NCBI GenBank assembly: GCA_030849075.1
Contig: JASAOO010003505.1
Coordinates: 18,604 to 82,603, forward strand
Reading direction: 5' to 3'
Length of the DNA: 64,000 nucleotides
Source of the DNA: Zelonia costaricensis
Taxonomy: Eukaryota; Euglenozoa; Kinetoplastea; Trypanosomatida; Trypanosomatidae
Shown here: piece after piece, positions 49,957-59,019 of the stretch
Layout: the number at the start of each line of letters is the position of its first letter
Position numbering within the stretch: position 1 is the stretch's first letter
Made by a program: the position numbers and the translations under genes
Notes under the pieces: generated by a model
The model's database searches: none
What the model saw: only the letters and a program-made list of their open reading frames with translations
What the model was told of the DNA's origin: nothing

Positions 49957-51615
49957 ATGGGCTGCGCATCCCTGATGCAGGCGCGGTCGTCCGCGTCGGC
50001 GTCGCGGCTGGCGCTGCTTCTCGTGCTGCTGGTGTGCGCGCCGCTCCTGCCGCGGGCGTTGGCCATCGCTGTGGCTGAGCCGGCCGTGGATGGCGATGCC
50101 GGCGCCGTGTCGCAGGGGGCGAGCGAGGGTGTGACGGTCTTCCTTTGCGCCGACAGCGGCAACTTCTCCGGCGCCCACGAGCTTGGCGGCATCCTCCGTG
50201 CCATGGAGGACCGTCAGGAGCTGGCGCTGAAGCACTGCCAGTCCGCGCACCTGGGTATCGTGCGCCATGCGGATGGGCACGCCGTGCGCAGCCTCGCCGT
50301 GACTACCGGCATCAACTACATCAGCTCCACTCTGTGCACCCGCAGCGTGCTGAAGCTGCGGCGCGAGCGCGGCTACACGTACGACGCCATGGTTTTCATG
50401 GGCACGTCGGGCTTCTCGCCGATGGTTGGCGGCTGGGACCCAACTAACACAACGGCGTACGCGGCCTTCCAGTTGAGCGAGCAGGAGGCGATGCTGCGCG
50501 GCGATGCGGCCATCAACCCGGAAACCCCGCCCGCGCCGATGTTCAAGACGCTGCGCCAGGTGCGCGCCGAGGCGGCCGCGGAGGCGGCTGCCCAGGAGGC
50601 GCTCTCCGGCCCCGCCGCGCTGCTCGCCACGCCGCTGCCGTCGCAGCTCAACTTCGAGGACCTGCGCACGGGGGTGCAGGTGGACGTCGATGGCTGCTCC
50701 CCGCGCACGGTGAGTGACGCCGTCACGCCGCTATCGCTCGGCAGCGTGTGCGTGACGGCGGCAAGCTTCTTCCGCGAGGCGGGCTGCTGCAATGAGCGCC
50801 CGCGCCACACGCAGTGTAGCCGGCCGCACTGCACCGGCTTCGAGCGCGGGCTCAGCAGCGAGATGAAGATCTTCTTCACCAGCGACGCCCTCGCGCGTCG
50901 CATCGAGGCGGCCTCGGCAGGGCGGGCGTGGCCGGAGATGCCGGAGACTGTGAAGAGCGGCCTGCAGCGCCTCTGGGCCGCGAACGAGGCGGTGGAGCCA
51001 GTCGGCGAGGGCGCAGCGCGTGGCCGCACGGCACCGACGACGCCCACCTTCGTGAAGTGTGCCGAGGCGACGGGCAACACAATCCTGCTCGGGGCAGAGC
51101 GCGACTACCTCTGCCGCGAGCACACCGCCTACACTCTCAACCTGATGCGCGAGAAGCTGCGCGGGAAGCAGTACCGCGACGCCGACCCGCAGGTGCCTCC
51201 GCTAACGGCGCAGGACGTGACGTGCGTGCGCGCGATGGAGGCCCTGGGCTTCCTGCGCGCACTCTCCGACGACAGCACCGCCAGCGAGATCCCGATCGCC
51301 GTTGTGCGGGCGGCGTCCAACTACGACATGCACCCCATGAAGAAGGTCTACGTCCCGCCCGTGGTGTGGGAGGCGGCGCTGGCGGCCGGGCAGCTCACCG
51401 TGAGCCCGCGCGTGGCAGCCGCCCTGGCCGCGGAGAAGGCGGCCGCCGCCGACGGGGGCGCGCGGTCCATCGCGGCGTACACATGGCACCAGAACCTGAG
51501 CGCCATGCCAGAGGCCGAGCACCGCGCCTTCGTCGCCGCCTCCTTCGACTACGCAGTACGCACGACGACCTTTGTTGTGTCCAACTACTTCTTCGGCGGC
51601 CGCGACTTTGCGTAG
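49957..51615 (+). CDS. Secreted NUP-like/nucleoside-phosphorylase-superfamily protein, copy 1
   Basis: A 552-residue protein. It has a clear signal peptide (hydrophobic core about 18-33; likely cut after A-L-A at 34-36). The mature part looks like the nucleoside phosphorylase superfamily, closest in my reading to the NUP (purine nucleoside permease) or plant bark-storage/MTA-nucleosidase group: 'VFLCADSGNFSGAHEL' at the start, 'AVTTGINYISSTLC', the central 'FMGTSGFSPMVGGW', and near the C-terminus 'CVRAMEALGFLRAL' then 'VVRAASNYDMHP'. A Cys cluster (about 252-298) suggests disulfides, fitting a secretory route. The next gene is a diverged paralogue. Kinetoplastids salvage all purines, so a role in external or lysosomal nucleosides is plausible but unproven. 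The first in-frame ATG is 49957; 49975 is an alternative. Confidence 0.55.
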   Translation: MGCASLMQARSSASASRLALLLVLLVCAPLLPRALAIAVAEPAVDGDAGAVSQGASEGVTVFLCADSGNFSGAHELGGILRAMEDRQELALKHCQSAHLGIVRHADGHAVRSLAVTTGINYISSTLCTRSVLKLRRERGYTYDAMVFMGTSGFSPMVGGWDPTNTTAYAAFQLSEQEAMLRGDAAINPETPPAPMFKTLRQVRAEAAAEAAAQEALSGPAALLATPLPSQLNFEDLRTGVQVDVDGCSPRTVSDAVTPLSLGSVCVTAASFFREAGCCNERPRHTQCSRPHCTGFERGLSSEMKIFFTSDALARRIEAASAGRAWPEMPETVKSGLQRLWAANEAVEPVGEGAARGRTAPTTPTFVKCAEATGNTILLGAERDYLCREHTAYTLNLMREKLRGKQYRDADPQVPPLTAQDVTCVRAMEALGFLRALSDDSTASEIPIAVVRAASNYDMHPMKKVYVPPVVWEAALAAGQLTVSPRVAAALAAEKAAAADGGARSIAAYTWHQNLSAMPEAEHRAFVAASFDYAVRTTTFVVSNYFFGGRDFA

Positions 51616-52460
51616 GGCGGTCGCACACACGCACACGCGTGCCTGCGCAACGCCGGTCTCCGCACCCCGCAGTTGACGCGGCAGGGACCGGCGAGGGCAG
51701 CGGACGGCTCTGTGCCACGTCAGGAGGCGTTGGCGTGGGTCTGTGTGGGTGGGTGGCGCCGTGTTCGAGTTCTCTTGCCGCACTGTTGACTGCGCGCCGG
51801 AGATGAGAGAGAGAGGGGCGGGGGGGCCGTGCAAGCGGGGCCGCCTGTTGCGCTTGTGTGTGCGGCGTGCCTCTCCCGATTTTTCTCTCCCCCTCCCCCT
51901 TCCCCCTCTACCCGCCCCGGCACATGACACCTTCGTAGCACAAGGCGGCCATCACTTTGTCTTGTGCGCATACACGTGCACGCCCTTACGTGTCGTTGGT
52001 GTGTATGTGTGTATGTGTTTGTGTGTGTGTGTATGTGTGTTTGCCTCGAAGCCGTTAACGTTTTCGTACCTTCTCATCGTGAGCCCCACAAACCGACTCG
52101 ATCAACCTACGCAGGAGCAGTCCTCGCAACCCTTCTTGACCGCACACAGTCACGCACACCTCTCTGCGCGGTCCGTCGCTGCGCAAGTCCGGCGCGCCGT
52201 CTTCTTTCTCCGCTTCTTCGCCCCATGACTTCTCATCGTCTCTTGCCCTCGCCCCCCCCCCATTCCCCATTCCTCCGCGCAGCTCGCCGGCACCACAACA
52301 CGCAACGGCAACTCGCACATTGCACCCCTCCTCGTACCCGTCACCGGCACACGCGTAGCACCACCCACCCGCTCCTCAACATCCCCCGCCCCCCCCCCTT
52401 CTCTCCCGTTCCACCTCCCCCTCTTCCCACGGCGCTCCACCGCCCACGGGCCCCGCCGCT
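51616..52460 (+). other. Spacer between the two NUP-like genes
   Basis: No supported gene. It contains TG repeats (51993-52045), poly-C runs (for example 52253-52261 and 52389-52398), and C/T-rich sequence leading to copy 2. Confidence 0.6.
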
Positions 52461-54077
52461 ATGCTGCCGCAACGCATCCTTAACGCGTTGTGCGTCATGC
52501 TCATCGCCTACCTGCTCTTCGCGTACACCAACCGCGACGGCGTCGACCTGCCCCGCCCGACACAGGGCTACTACTTCGTGCCAAACGAAACCCAGAAGCT
52601 GTTAGGCGAGGCGAACAAGGAGGCGGCTCGCGTGGCGGCGGCGCAGGAGGCGGCGCGGCAACTGGGCAGCGGCCAGGCGCCGGCCGGGGCCTTGGCGCAC
52701 TACGGCGTGGCGCTGAAGGAAGGCGACGAGGGTCTCGCGGCCACCATTGACTACGTGCATCAGTACCGACGCCTCGCCGCGGCAAGCCAGGCGGCCCAGC
52801 CCCCCGTCAGCGTGCACGTCTTTCTGGCAGCCGACAACGGGACGTACTCTGGCATGCACGAGCTCTTCTACATCACGGCGGCGATGCGCTACAGCACGCC
52901 GCTGCGCGTGGACGGCTGCCGCTCCGCCCTCTTGGGGTTTCTCGAGAAGCCCACACGCAACCCGCTGACGTGGGGCGTGGACAACGCGCAGCGCGCGGCC
53001 AACGAGAGCGCGGCGGCTGGGCTGCGCAAGATTCCAGTGCTGGCCATCACGACGGGCATCTACGTGACGAGCTCGGCGGCGTGCACGGCAGCCGTCATGG
53101 AGCTGCCGATGTTCCGTGTGCTCAGTATGACGCTGATCGGCACGTCGGGTGTGTCGCCGGTGGTTGGTGGTGGCGGCTGGAACCCGACGGTGCCGGCCGC
53201 GCCGCGCCACGGGAGCAAGATGTCCGTGGAGGGGAGCGAGGCCGCCGCGAACCCGTCGTGTCAGCAGCACTGGGCCCCCAACGCGCAGAAGGTGGCGATC
53301 GGCTCTGTGTGCGTCACGTACGGGTCGCTGCTGCAGGAGTGCGGCTTGTGCGAGGAGGAGAACGACCTCACGTCCCTCTGCTCGCGGCCCCGGTGCCGCA
53401 TGCAGAACTCGACGACCTTATTCGGCCCCTGCGGGTTCCGGCACCCCACCTCCGCCTTTGCCGAGCAGATGAAGGGCGCCATGTACGGCCGCCCCTTCCC
53501 CAGCCCGCCGCCCGTCGTACGGGAGGCAATGCAGGCGTTCTGGGAGGCCAACGAGGCCGCCACGGACTACGTTGCGCGTGCGGACGCAGACGAGGCCGAG
53601 AACGCCGACCCCGTGCTCCTGTACAACCGGCTGCCGCCCAAGGAGCCGATCCTTCTGAACTGTGCCGAGGTGTCGACGAACCAGATCCTCGCCGGGCCAC
53701 GCTCGGACGTGCTGTGCCGGCAGTACACGGAGGAGCTCTTTGGAGGCCTGTACGCGGCCAAGGACCTGTCCTGCGTGCAGGCAATGGAGGGCATGGGCGT
53801 GCTGCACGTCATGACGCGCGACCACCCCAACGTGCCGGTCGCCATCGTCCGCGGCGCCTCGAACTACGACATGTTCCCACTCGCCCGCCGCGTGCACCAC
53901 GTCGGCGGCGCCGATGGCCCTATGCCGTACGTCGCGTGGGATCAGAAGGAGCACTACCTCCCCGACGACGAGTTCCACCGCTACACGCGCTTCTCGTACC
54001 AGTACTCGATCGAGACAGCCAGCGCTGTGGTGCTCAACTACTTCCTCAGCGCGGAGACGGTGCTGCCTGGCATGTGA
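52461..54077 (+). CDS. Membrane-anchored NUP-like/nucleoside-phosphorylase-superfamily protein, copy 2
   Basis: A 538-residue paralogue of the preceding gene. Residues 6-22 form a hydrophobic stretch without a cleavage motif, so it looks like a signal anchor (type II membrane protein) rather than a cleaved signal peptide. Shared blocks with copy 1, in the same order, are 'VFLAADNGTYSGMHEL', 'AITTGIYVTSSAAC', 'GTSGVSPVVGGGGW' (with two extra Gly), 'GSVCVTYGSLLQECG', a Cys-rich segment ending 'CSRPRC', 'NQILAGPRSDVLCR' and 'IVRGASNYDMFPL'. These match the phosphorylase/NUP fold assignment. The tandem order indicates duplication followed by strong divergence. I cannot tell whether catalysis or binding is retained. 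Start at ATG 52461. Confidence 0.55.
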   Translation: MLPQRILNALCVMLIAYLLFAYTNRDGVDLPRPTQGYYFVPNETQKLLGEANKEAARVAAAQEAARQLGSGQAPAGALAHYGVALKEGDEGLAATIDYVHQYRRLAAASQAAQPPVSVHVFLAADNGTYSGMHELFYITAAMRYSTPLRVDGCRSALLGFLEKPTRNPLTWGVDNAQRAANESAAAGLRKIPVLAITTGIYVTSSAACTAAVMELPMFRVLSMTLIGTSGVSPVVGGGGWNPTVPAAPRHGSKMSVEGSEAAANPSCQQHWAPNAQKVAIGSVCVTYGSLLQECGLCEEENDLTSLCSRPRCRMQNSTTLFGPCGFRHPTSAFAEQMKGAMYGRPFPSPPPVVREAMQAFWEANEAATDYVARADADEAENADPVLLYNRLPPKEPILLNCAEVSTNQILAGPRSDVLCRQYTEELFGGLYAAKDLSCVQAMEGMGVLHVMTRDHPNVPVAIVRGASNYDMFPLARRVHHVGGADGPMPYVAWDQKEHYLPDDEFHRYTRFSYQYSIETASAVVLNYFLSAETVLPGM

Positions 54078-55059
54078 CGAGCAGCGCGCGTCCACGAACA
54101 GCGGGGAGGCGCGAGAGAGCGACGCGCGGCATGTTGATCGCCGCGCCCAGACCCGCGCCCGCACGCTCTCCACCCCATCTCCCTGTACGCGCACCTCGAG
54201 CCCGCAGGCTTCCACACTCCCATGACCTCCTCCCCTTCCGTCCGCTCTGCCGTTGTAGTACACCTCCTCACGTTGCACCTGCGTGGGTGGGTGCGTCTGT
54301 GTGCCTCTTCTCGCTTGCCAGCGCCATCGTTGAACGACGCTGTCGGAGTGTTGGGCAGGCAAGTGCACTCGGAGAGTGGGTGGGTGGCGTTGGAGGGGAG
54401 GGGGGGGTGAGCGAGGTGGTGAGCCCTGCGAGGCGCCCCCCCCACCCCTTCGCACCCGCACACGGCGGCCCCTAACGTGCTTTATTTGGCTTTCCCTCTC
54501 CGTGATAACGTCTCGGCCGCCGTTGCCAGTGCCGTCCTCTTCGCGACACACCTGTTCCTTTAAAGTACGCACACACGCCAAACTCGATCTCGACTACACC
54601 CACGCCCTCTTCTTGCACCCGCACCGATGCAGTGCACTGAGCCTAAACGCACCACTCCTCCGTCCGTGACGCGCACCGCTGCATCTGCAAAGCCACGCCT
54701 CGGTCGTCTTGCCGATGCAAGACCGATTTCGTGTCGCTGCCACCGCTCTCCCCCCCCCCCTCCCCTTCCATCTGCAGATGCACAGCGCTCGGACGTCTAT
54801 ACGCCTGTGTGTAATTGCGCTGTGAACCCTGCCCAGTCGCCCTCGCCCCCCCCCCTCCTCCCTTCGCTTACGCTCCTACAACGCTCTGCACAGTCCGCGT
54901 GAGAACCGATCTGGTCCGCGGCGCCCGCAGCTCCTCCTGCAAGCTCCCTCTCTTCCCGCCGCTCGCCTCGTACCTCGTCTACTCTCTGCGCCGTACCCTG
55001 CATCGCCGTGCACGTGCGAGTGCACCGCTGACACGGGCACGCACCCGCTGACGTGCATC
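54078..55059 (+). other. Intergenic spacer, second NUP-like gene to bS6m
   Basis: No supported gene. It has a G-rich patch (54395-54410), C-rich tracts (54751-54760, 54847-54860), and a polypyrimidine tract (about 54838-54880) ahead of AG 54894-54895, a candidate acceptor for bS6m. Confidence 0.6.
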
Positions 55060-55539
55060 ATGGTCTTCTATTCCCTGGTGCTGGTCATGAAGCCGCGAGC
55101 GCGCAAGCACACGTCCCAGGCGCTGCGCGAGATCGCCGTGACTGTGTACAACCACGGCGGGCTCATTCGCAAGCTGTCGAACGAGGGCATCTTGCGCCCC
55201 TATAGCCGCTTCCGCGATGCCGACAACACCGCCATCACCTACGCACGGTACGTCACGTTGCAGCTCGACATGGGAGAGGAGCAGATGACCAAGGTGGAGA
55301 AGATCATCCGTGAGCACGCGGATGTCAACATCACACTTCGCCTCAACAGCCTGGAGCGGCCGCCAGGGGTGAAGCACAACAAGCAGAATGCCGCCGCCTT
55401 CTTCCCGCTCGACACCTTCACCCGACTCGAGGAGGAGATCAACTGGCCGCCACAGGTGTCCGGCGACGTGTACGAGCAGCTCGACATGAACTGGAAGGAG
55501 TTCGCCCGCACACGCTGGTCTAGTTACCTGCGCAACTAG
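55060..55539 (+). CDS. Mitochondrial small-subunit ribosomal protein bS6m
   Basis: A 159-residue protein. The N-terminus 'MVFYSLVLVMKPRA' opens the ferredoxin-like S6 fold; 'NHGGLIRKLSNEGILRPYSRFRD' corresponds to the family's 'GG..R..EN.G...L.Y' region, and 'ARYVTLQLDMGEEQMTKVEKIIREHADVN' to strand 3 and helix 2. In bacteria S6 pairs with S18 on the platform of the small subunit; the kinetoplastid homologue would serve the mitoribosome. The extra C-terminal 50 residues ('QVSGDVYEQLDMNWKEFART') are longer than the bacterial protein, as is usual for kinetoplastid mitoribosomal proteins. No cleaved presequence is obvious: the S6 fold begins at residue 2. Confidence 0.8.
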   Translation: MVFYSLVLVMKPRARKHTSQALREIAVTVYNHGGLIRKLSNEGILRPYSRFRDADNTAITYARYVTLQLDMGEEQMTKVEKIIREHADVNITLRLNSLERPPGVKHNKQNAAAFFPLDTFTRLEEEINWPPQVSGDVYEQLDMNWKEFARTRWSSYLRN

Positions 55540-56314
55540 CCGCCACACCGTGCCGCCCCTCGCGGGCATCTTTCCTCGCGCGGGAGGGGGGGCGCGCAGA
55601 CACCTGCATCACAGTCGAACGGACGCCAGACTTTTCTAAAAGACAAGTAGAGAAACAAAGACCTGCACAGCGGGAGGGCACCAGGGATCACGGGGTGCCC
55701 TACATGTGCGAAGTGACCGCCGCCGCATCGCGGGGTGATGCTTCCCAGCTGGGCTCCTTGTTCCCTGATCGTCGTTTCTCATTGCGGTGTGTACGAGGAT
55801 GCACTGCGGCCCCACCAATGCCGCGTTCGGATGAGGCACAGTCGCTCGTGCGTCGCCGCACGCTGACTGTGGAAGGAAGGAGATTTGGCCACCTTGCTCG
55901 CAGCCTACACACGCACCCATTGTAGTAGCCCGCCTCCCCTCCCTCCTCACGCTGTATCTGGCCACCCTTCTCCACTCCGACTCTCTCGCCCCCGCTCGTC
56001 CCATTCTGCTTCGAATTGGTCTGTCGTCGGTACTGCCATGGACGACCTCACGTGGTCAACGCGTCCCGGGCCATCGCCCTCCCCACCCCCCCTCACACTC
56101 CACAGCTACCGTGTCGTGCCAGTCGAAGAGACACAGTGCGTCGCCTTTCCACCCTCCCACTTTCTTGCTCACACCCTCACGCCTATTCATCTCGCGCTCA
56201 CCACCTCACCGGTCCTTATCAACCTCCCACCCCCGCAACGTTGACCGCATCCTCGCGCATCTGGCTGCTCCAGCTTCCCCTCTCCCCCCCCCTCCCCTTC
56301 TCTCTCTCGAGTAC
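55540..56314 (+). other. Intergenic spacer, bS6m to dynein-stalk-like gene
   Basis: No supported gene. A balanced-composition island lies at about 55620-55900 and includes an 8-bp GC-rich hairpin (55675-55682 with 55694-55701). After that come C/T-rich tracts up to the next ATG. Confidence 0.55.
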
Positions 56315-57604
56315 ATGTCGGTCCAGCAGCCCTCGGACGAGCTGGCGCGTCTGCGCGAAGAGCTGGCGCGCGAGGAGGCCGACCTCGCAGCGCTCGAGGA
56401 TGACGTGGAGGCGCACTCCGCCCAGCTCGGCTACCTGCACACCGAGTACACACTGAACAAGACGCGGCTTTGCCACCACTTCGATCCGCGCCTGCAGCCG
56501 CTGCGCGTGATCACGTACGCGGCGGCGCAGAAGGAGTCGCTCCTCGCGCTGCAGATCGAGTGGCTGGAGCGCAAGGTGGTGGAGCAGGAGCGCCGGTCGC
56601 AGGGAGGCGAGTTCGTGGAGCTGCGCGACATGAAGTCTGTCGCCGAGGAGTACCTCAGCAAGGCCCACCAGTCCGTGCTGCGCTGCTACGAGCACATCTC
56701 CGAGTGCCCCGAGGAGGCGCTTGCGGTGATCAGTCAGTACGCGTCCCCGCCTGACGAAGCGATCGCCACGATGGAGCTCGTCATGAAGGTCCGCGGCGAG
56801 GCCCCGGAGGACTGCACGTGGAGCGCGTCGCAGGTGATTCTGAGCTACACCTACTTCCACGACTTCTTCGTGACGCGCAGCGAGAGTCTGCTGCAGCGGT
56901 GCGAGCTGCTCAGCGATGTGCGGATGAGCGAGCTGGAGGCCTTCTGCGCCAACCCCCACCACAGCGTCGCGGCTCTCTACCGCATCAGCACGCCGATTGG
57001 CTGCATGGGGGAGTGGCTGCACGCCATCCGCAACTACTACCGCGTGAAGATCGTGACGGCGCCGGTGCTCTTGTCCAACAGTGAGGCAACCCAGCAGCGC
57101 GCCGAGGAGGCGCAGGCGTGGCTGAACATGACCACCTTCGGCGAGGAGAGCGCCAAGCCGGCGTCGCCGTCCGCGTCGCCCACTGCCACCGCACCGGCAG
57201 ATGAGGTGCCGAGCGAGGAGGCGCAGTGCAGCGCTCTAGTCGCGGCCTACGCGAGCCTCAAGGGCGGCCTGGAGCGGCCGGTTGTGCCGGCCTCAGTGAC
57301 GATGGAGATTGTGCAGAAACTGCGCCACCGCCTGCACCGCATCCGCGAAGGCGTGCGCACCGCCGACGAGGAGCGCGTCGCCGTCGAGGCGGAGCTGCAG
57401 GCGCAGCTGGCCGAGGTGCGCGGCAACTACGATGAGACGATGGTGCCGCTCGAGGACCACCTCGAGGAGACGACCGAGTGCTTTGTGCAGCGCATCACCC
57501 ACAAGTCCGACGTCCTCGCCCTCCCGGCGCCACCGGCCGGCGCGGCCACGGCAGCGCCAAGCAACGAGGTGGAGGGCGCGGCTGTGGCGGCCGCGGCGGA
57601 GTGA
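56315..57604 (+). CDS. Dynein-heavy-chain-stalk-like coiled-coil protein
   Basis: A 429-residue protein. Residues about 1-50 and 335-385 are heptad-like, rich in Glu/Leu/Ala, and could form the two arms of an antiparallel coiled coil. Between them, residues 125-250 read like the microtubule-binding stalk head of dynein heavy chains: a Pro-containing 'YASPPDEAIATMELVM' (compare dynein 'NPP..v..vmeav'), a 'W' and a helix with 'SYTYFHDFFV', then 'LEAFCANPHHSVAALYRISTPIGCMGEWLHAIRNYYRV', as in dynein where a Cys/Trp helix ends the stalk. No AAA modules are present. This could be a free-standing microtubule-binding or axonemal protein, by inference only. The first in-frame ATG follows a C/T tract. 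The C-terminus is Ala-rich. Confidence 0.5.
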   Translation: MSVQQPSDELARLREELAREEADLAALEDDVEAHSAQLGYLHTEYTLNKTRLCHHFDPRLQPLRVITYAAAQKESLLALQIEWLERKVVEQERRSQGGEFVELRDMKSVAEEYLSKAHQSVLRCYEHISECPEEALAVISQYASPPDEAIATMELVMKVRGEAPEDCTWSASQVILSYTYFHDFFVTRSESLLQRCELLSDVRMSELEAFCANPHHSVAALYRISTPIGCMGEWLHAIRNYYRVKIVTAPVLLSNSEATQQRAEEAQAWLNMTTFGEESAKPASPSASPTATAPADEVPSEEAQCSALVAAYASLKGGLERPVVPASVTMEIVQKLRHRLHRIREGVRTADEERVAVEAELQAQLAEVRGNYDETMVPLEDHLEETTECFVQRITHKSDVLALPAPPAGAATAAPSNEVEGAAVAAAAE

Positions 57605-59019
57605 AGCGCTGAGCAGAGGCAGCCACGCCTGCCTGACCGATGCCGCGTCGTCATGCCGCCCCCTTGCACGACACAGCCGCCAACACTCCGACAACACGGA
57701 ATGTGCCCAGCAGTTGCCGCCTTGCATCGCCTCTTTTGTTGCTTGAGCTTCGCCGCCGTGGTGCCTCCCCCCCCCCCCGCTCCTTCCCTCCCTCCCCCTC
57801 CCACTCACCTCCTCGCTCGCCACTCTAAGCTCTGCTGCCCGTCGTTCACCTTCGCTGTTTGTTTCGCGCTGCCGCCCTCTCGAGGTCGGCGGGGCTCATG
57901 TTGACCAAGCCGGAACGCCGATGTACCCCACCCCCTTTTTTCGCGTTCTCAGTGGCTCTCTTTTGCTCTTTCTTGTGGTTGTTGCCCAAACACATCGTCC
58001 CAGTTCCACACCCACAGACACACTGACACACTGGCACTGACACTACCCACGGTATGCGCGTGTGTGAACAGAGGGAGGGAGGTGAAGGAGAGACGGCAGA
58101 GAAGATGCATGTGTCGTGTCGACGCACGCCCTAACCGCCCCCCCTCCCCTCTCCAGCTCCCTTCCCGCTTCTCTACAGTCCTCTTCATCCCTCGCCTCTC
58201 CTTTTTCACGATGTTATTGAACGTGCCAAGTGGTGGCCGTTGTTGAGCTCCTTCTCTTCCCCTCTCCGTCCCCCTCGGCCAACCTGTCCCCCCCCCCCAC
58301 CCCACCCTCCCCTTCCTTGTATCACATGTCCGCCACCCCGTGTCTGCCTCGCTGGATGTCAACACGCGTGTACGCACATGAACAACGATGCACCGCGGAG
58401 AGAACGCCGACGTGCGGCGTCTGCGCTGCCCCGTGGCCCACAACTGGACCGAGGGTATCGCGCGGGTTCGCGCACTTCGCCCCACCTCCCACCTGTCAGC
58501 TGGCGCCCCGGCGACTACGGCCATGTGTGTGAGGGTTGTGCACTGCGGTGGTGCTGGCAGCCTGTCCCTCACCGCTCTTCCCTTTGGCGTGCCAGGCTTG
58601 TGTGCCGCGGCGGACGGTACTCTGCCTATGGGTGGGTGAGGCCACCGGCCCCAGCTCCCTCCTTGTCTGCTCTGGCGGCAAGGCAAGAATCGTGGTGGCA
58701 CGTGCGCTGCTCAACCCCCACCCTCTTCCTTCACGGCTCTCTCGTCTACTGGAATCCTCTCATCAAACAGATGCACACACACAAACACACACGCAGGCGC
58801 CCTCCTACGCACAGCCGCGAAACAAAGCAGGTTGGCTTGTACCAGGCACCTGCGCAGAGAGAGAGCGGGAAACACCATCGTAGCGGCCGCTCTACAGCGT
58901 GCAGGCTGCCACTGCTTCCGGGTTTACGGTGGCGTAGTCTGCTCTGCCTCCTCCCCCCCCCCTCCTTCCCCGCGCCCCTCTTTCCGCTCGTCTTGGGGGC
59001 CCACTGCAGCCCAGGCGCG
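57605..59019 (+). other. Intergenic spacer upstream of an unrecognised gene
   Basis: The frame of the next gene stays open here as far back as 58240, with an ATG at 58378, but the translated text lacks the codon pattern of the genes and is interrupted by low-complexity blocks, so I treat it as spacer. A balanced stretch lies at about 58380-58740, and the C/T tract at 58946-58996 precedes the acceptor. Confidence 0.5.
59008..59009 (+). other. Candidate spliced-leader acceptor AG deciding the start of the next gene
   Basis: A long C/T tract (58946-58996) is followed by CACTGCAG with AG at 59008-59009, 10 bases before ATG 59020. This argues against the upstream in-frame ATGs. Confidence 0.5.

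Noticed and set aside
58378..59019. N-terminal extension of the unrecognised 59020 gene
   Set aside because: Translated text lacks the gene-like codon pattern, and a good polypyrimidine tract with AG lies just before 59020.
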